DNA from: Monarcha castaneiventris obscurior | Lineage: Eukaryota; Chordata; Aves; Passeriformes; Monarchidae | NCBI GenBank assembly: GCA_026261815.1 | Contig: JAMPIT010000417.1 | Location: forward strand, 7,659,501 to 7,723,500 | Length of the DNA: 64,000 bases | Direction: 5' to 3' | Shown: piece after piece, positions 61,756 to 64,000 of the stretch | How the letters are laid out: each line of letters starts with the position of its first letter | Position numbering within the stretch: the first letter of the stretch is position 1 | Program-made: the position numbers and the translations under genes | The notes under the pieces: model-generated | Database searches by the model: none | What the model saw: the letters and a program-made list of their open reading frames with translations, nothing else | Told to the model about the DNA's origin: nothing

Positions 61756-61859
61756 AACCACCGCAAAAGTGCCCCAAATCGCTCCTTGCTGTTATATTTA
61801 CCCTTGTTGTTTAAAAGCAAAAATAAGCAGGGCCAGGCCGCTAAGGGGTTTTTAACCAG

Positions 61860-62330
61860 GAAAGCCCCGCGCCGCAGCGGCCGGGCGGGGGGCGGCTCTG
61901 GGGCCGGGCCCCCACAGCACAGCACAGGCGCTCCGCGGCCACCCCACGGCCGCCGCCGCCCCAAGGCCCCGCGCGCCGCCCGGCACGCACCCAGCCAATC
62001 AGACGCGCCGAGCCGCGCGCTCCGCCCAATGGCCGCCGAGGTGGGCGGGACTTCCCGCGCCCGTTGCTATGACAAGCGCGGCCCTTCCTTAGCGACGGCG
62101 CTGGGCCGCGGCGGCCGCGCAGGTGAGGCCGCGCCCGGAGCTCCGCGCTGCCGCCGGCCGAGCTCTTCCTCCGCGGGGCCGGGGGCGGCGGACTCCTGTG
62201 CCGGGGCTGCTTCGGGTGTGCCGTCCGCTCGGGTCGCGTTCCGCTGCCTCACAGCCTCGGGCTGTGGCCGCGGGCACGCCCCGGGCTAGGGCTGGGTGTT
62301 GAAGTGGGTCCCGGGGGTGGTGCCAGGCAG
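61860..62330 (+). promoter_or_regulatory. DNAL4: CpG-island promoter of DNAL4 with CCAAT boxes and X-box
   Basis: Dense CpG with no TATA box. CCAAT boxes lie at 61995-61999 and 62026-62030. GTTGCTATGACAA (62063-62075) resembles the RFX X-box of cilia genes. A splice donor (CGCAG before GTGAGG, exon ending 62122) marks the likely non-coding first exon. Confidence 0.7.
62063..62075 (+). promoter_or_regulatory. RFX-type X-box candidate
   Basis: GTTGCTATGACAA has two half-sites of the GTTGCC-type palindrome, with only the second arm imperfect. It lies 47 bases upstream of the putative exon 1 donor. RFX factors commonly control dynein and cilia genes. Confidence 0.5.
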
Positions 62331-63199
62331 GCGGGGGTTCTGTCCTGCGGAGGTCGTGGTTTGGGACACCCGCGGGTCCCACGAGCCCCGTGTGAGGGTT
62401 GGTGGTCTGTCTGACTGACTTGGTGCTTTAGGCAACAGCTCTATGTACGTGTATACAGCTCTATAAATGATTAGTGCGTCGCCTGACACCGTGTTTGTTT
62501 CGTTTTCCTTTTAATATGGGCTCACCCTTGCTCTCCCTGGGTAGGAGAGGAAGATGCTTTGTTGTGGGTGAAAGAAGCAGAGGGAAGAGCGCGGTGAAAT
62601 GCTCTGAATCTGTCAGTCAGTGCCGTGCCTCTGCGTTGCCCGAGCAAAGGCAGGTTGGTAATGAGGCCCTGAGGCACGTCCAGAGTTTTCCCATATGGTC
62701 CTCTCCAGCTGACAAATGCTCGGGGATCTGAGGAGCAAGTGCACAAACGAGACCAAGATGTTCCTGTTAAACATTTCCGTCCAGACAACTACGCAGATTC
62801 TGTGCCTGAAATACTCCTACCCTCCTCTTGTCGTGTGCAGTTTGAAACTCTTGCAGATAATAGCGTCCTGGGAAAATCCTTTTGGAATTAATCAAGAGTA
62901 GTAGCAGCTGATATATTGTTCTCTTGTCCTCTGTTGAAAGCTGTACCTTGGCTCAGCTCTTCCCTTAAGCTCCATTGGTGCTTCTGGGAAGTGCTGTGCT
63001 CCTCACTTATGGAAAAAGATAGGGTTTAATAATTTGTTTGCGTTAGTGGTCTACGAGCTAAGACTCTCAGTGGGGTGTGAAGGTGGTGTTGAGGAAGTGG
63101 CGAGTGAGATAGCATGATATTCTCATAATAGTTTCATTTGCCTTTTGTTTTAATTGAAAGCCATCTGTCTTTTGCCCGTGTTTATTTTTGTTGAAGCAG
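62123..63199 (+). other. DNAL4: DNAL4 intron 1 (5'UTR intron)
   Basis: The intron runs from the GTGAGG donor at 62123 to an AG at 63198-63199; an alternative acceptor AG is at 63209-63210. Nothing else was recognised in it. Confidence 0.55.
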
Positions 63200-63347
63200 C
63201 GTCCTCTCAGCCAAGAAGTGACTCCTCCTGCTGAAGCTGGTCAGAGAGGAACACAGAGCCCTACTCCTGTCAGCCAGCTGTGCCACAGCACTTTGCTGAA
63301 CTCCAGGCAGCACCTCCGCCCCTTCCTGGAGGCTCTGTGGAAGGACC

Positions 63348-63419
63348 ATGGAAGAAACTGAGGAGGAAAAAAAGGATGAGGCTGATTATAAAAGGCTTCA
63401 CAGTTTCCCTCTGATTAGG
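63348..63419 (+). CDS. DNAL4: Dynein axonemal light chain 4, first coding exon (gene continues past window)
   Basis: The exon encodes MEETEEEKKDEADYKRLHSF and then PLIR, 24 residues, ending in phase 0 at a GTAAGG donor. Human DNAL4 begins almost identically up to the same exon border (KKDEADYKRLQTFPLVR) and is about 105 residues long. The ATG at 63348 has ACC at -3 to -1 and +4 G, a strong context. The protein is an LC8-like dynein light chain found with axonemal and cytoplasmic dynein. The exon that should continue with the LC8 fold is not visible before 64000, so roughly 80 residues are missing from this window. NPTXR upstream on the same strand agrees with human synteny. Confidence 0.9.
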
Positions 63420-64000
63420 GTAAGGAGGGGGATGGATTACACATTTACCAGTGTCAGAGGTATGAAAATCTGCCTTCATTCTTACTGTCCTTCTCCCACT
63501 GAGTAGGTACTGTGAGAACATGTATAATGATGTATACTGTGGAGAGATCCTGGTTGTCACTGCTGCTTTCTGCCTGTCCTTGACCTCTCCCAGGGAAATC
63601 TAATAGCACCGGTGTTCCCCGTGTCAGCCAGAGGAGGCCTGGGGCAAAGTGATCCATCAAACAGATTGAGAGCACACTGCCTTTGGAGCCCTCTTCTGTG
63701 TTTTGGATGCAGCTTGCTTTTTGTCCTAGAGAAGCTGGAGCAAAAGGTCTTGGTAGCCAGCCAGATAGCAGCAGAAGAAAAGTGTGTAATTTAGGCTTCT
63801 TTGTTACTCATATAGCAATAACTAAGGACTGTGGTTGAAACAGTATTAACATGCTTTCCCTTCCTCTTATAGCAGAAAAACTGGCAAATGTCTCGATCTC
63901 CTCCTTTAAGCTGTGCTTATACAGTGCTAGTTTTCATGTAGCTAGAGAAGAATTCCTCATTGGCTGGAGGAATAGTTCACTTATAATGCAATAAGCCATT
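63420..64000 (+). other. DNAL4: DNAL4 intron 2, incomplete
   Basis: Intron sequence follows the donor at 63420 and runs to the window edge. No downstream DNAL4 exon was found in the three forward frames. Confidence 0.75.

Noticed and set aside
1..64000. CRISPR array, prophage, integron or bacterial operon
   Set aside because: The window has spliced vertebrate genes throughout; no regularly spaced direct repeats or bacterial gene layout was seen.
1..64000. tRNA, rRNA or microRNA genes
   Set aside because: No cloverleaf with A and B boxes, rRNA segment or familiar miRNA hairpin was recognised by eye; a covariance-model scan was not possible here.

Overview
The window is vertebrate nuclear DNA, most likely from a bird. 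Four protein-coding genes lie on the + strand in the order CBX7, CBX6, NPTXR, DNAL4 (5' end only). This is the human chromosome 22q13 order, read in one direction. The bird call rests on compact spacing, strong CpG-island promoters, a CR1-type LINE 3' end at about 61.27-61.75 kb, and the absence of any APOBEC3-like gene between CBX7 and CBX6. Ordinary splice sites and large introns rule out a prokaryote. The species cannot be fixed from the sequence; a songbird is possible if the LTR-like piece at 2.0-2.54 kb is what it looks like.

Layout. 1-2.0 kb is AT-rich intergenic DNA. 2.0-2.54 kb is an LTR-like fragment that runs into the CBX7 CpG island (2.54-3.34 kb). CBX7 has six coding exons (3018-12219) and a probable long 3'UTR reaching about 19.05 kb. 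A spacer of about 4.7 kb leads to the CBX6 CpG island and five coding exons (23813-33568), followed by a 3'UTR of up to 7.8 kb ending near 41.4 kb. About 3.8 kb further on is a GC-box/TATA promoter and five NPTXR coding exons (45355-54384), with a poly(A) signal at 55824. About 5.4 kb of intergenic DNA carries a CR1 remnant, then the DNAL4 CpG-island promoter with CCAAT boxes and an RFX-like X-box. The first DNAL4 coding exon is at 63348-63419; the rest of that gene lies past the right edge.

How the genes relate. CBX7 and CBX6 are Polycomb chromodomain paralogues (PRC1 readers of H3K27me3). Their first four coding exons have identical lengths (69/44/66/67 nt) and identical phases, as expected of a tandem duplication. 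NPTXR is a membrane-anchored neuronal pentraxin. DNAL4 is an LC8-like dynein light chain. The cluster is conserved synteny, not a functional operon.

The most notable observation is that NPTXR appears to start at a CUG codon (45355) in a GCCACC context. There is no AUG between the TATA box and an in-frame AUG 11 codons downstream. I found no new defence system, CRISPR array or RNA gene.
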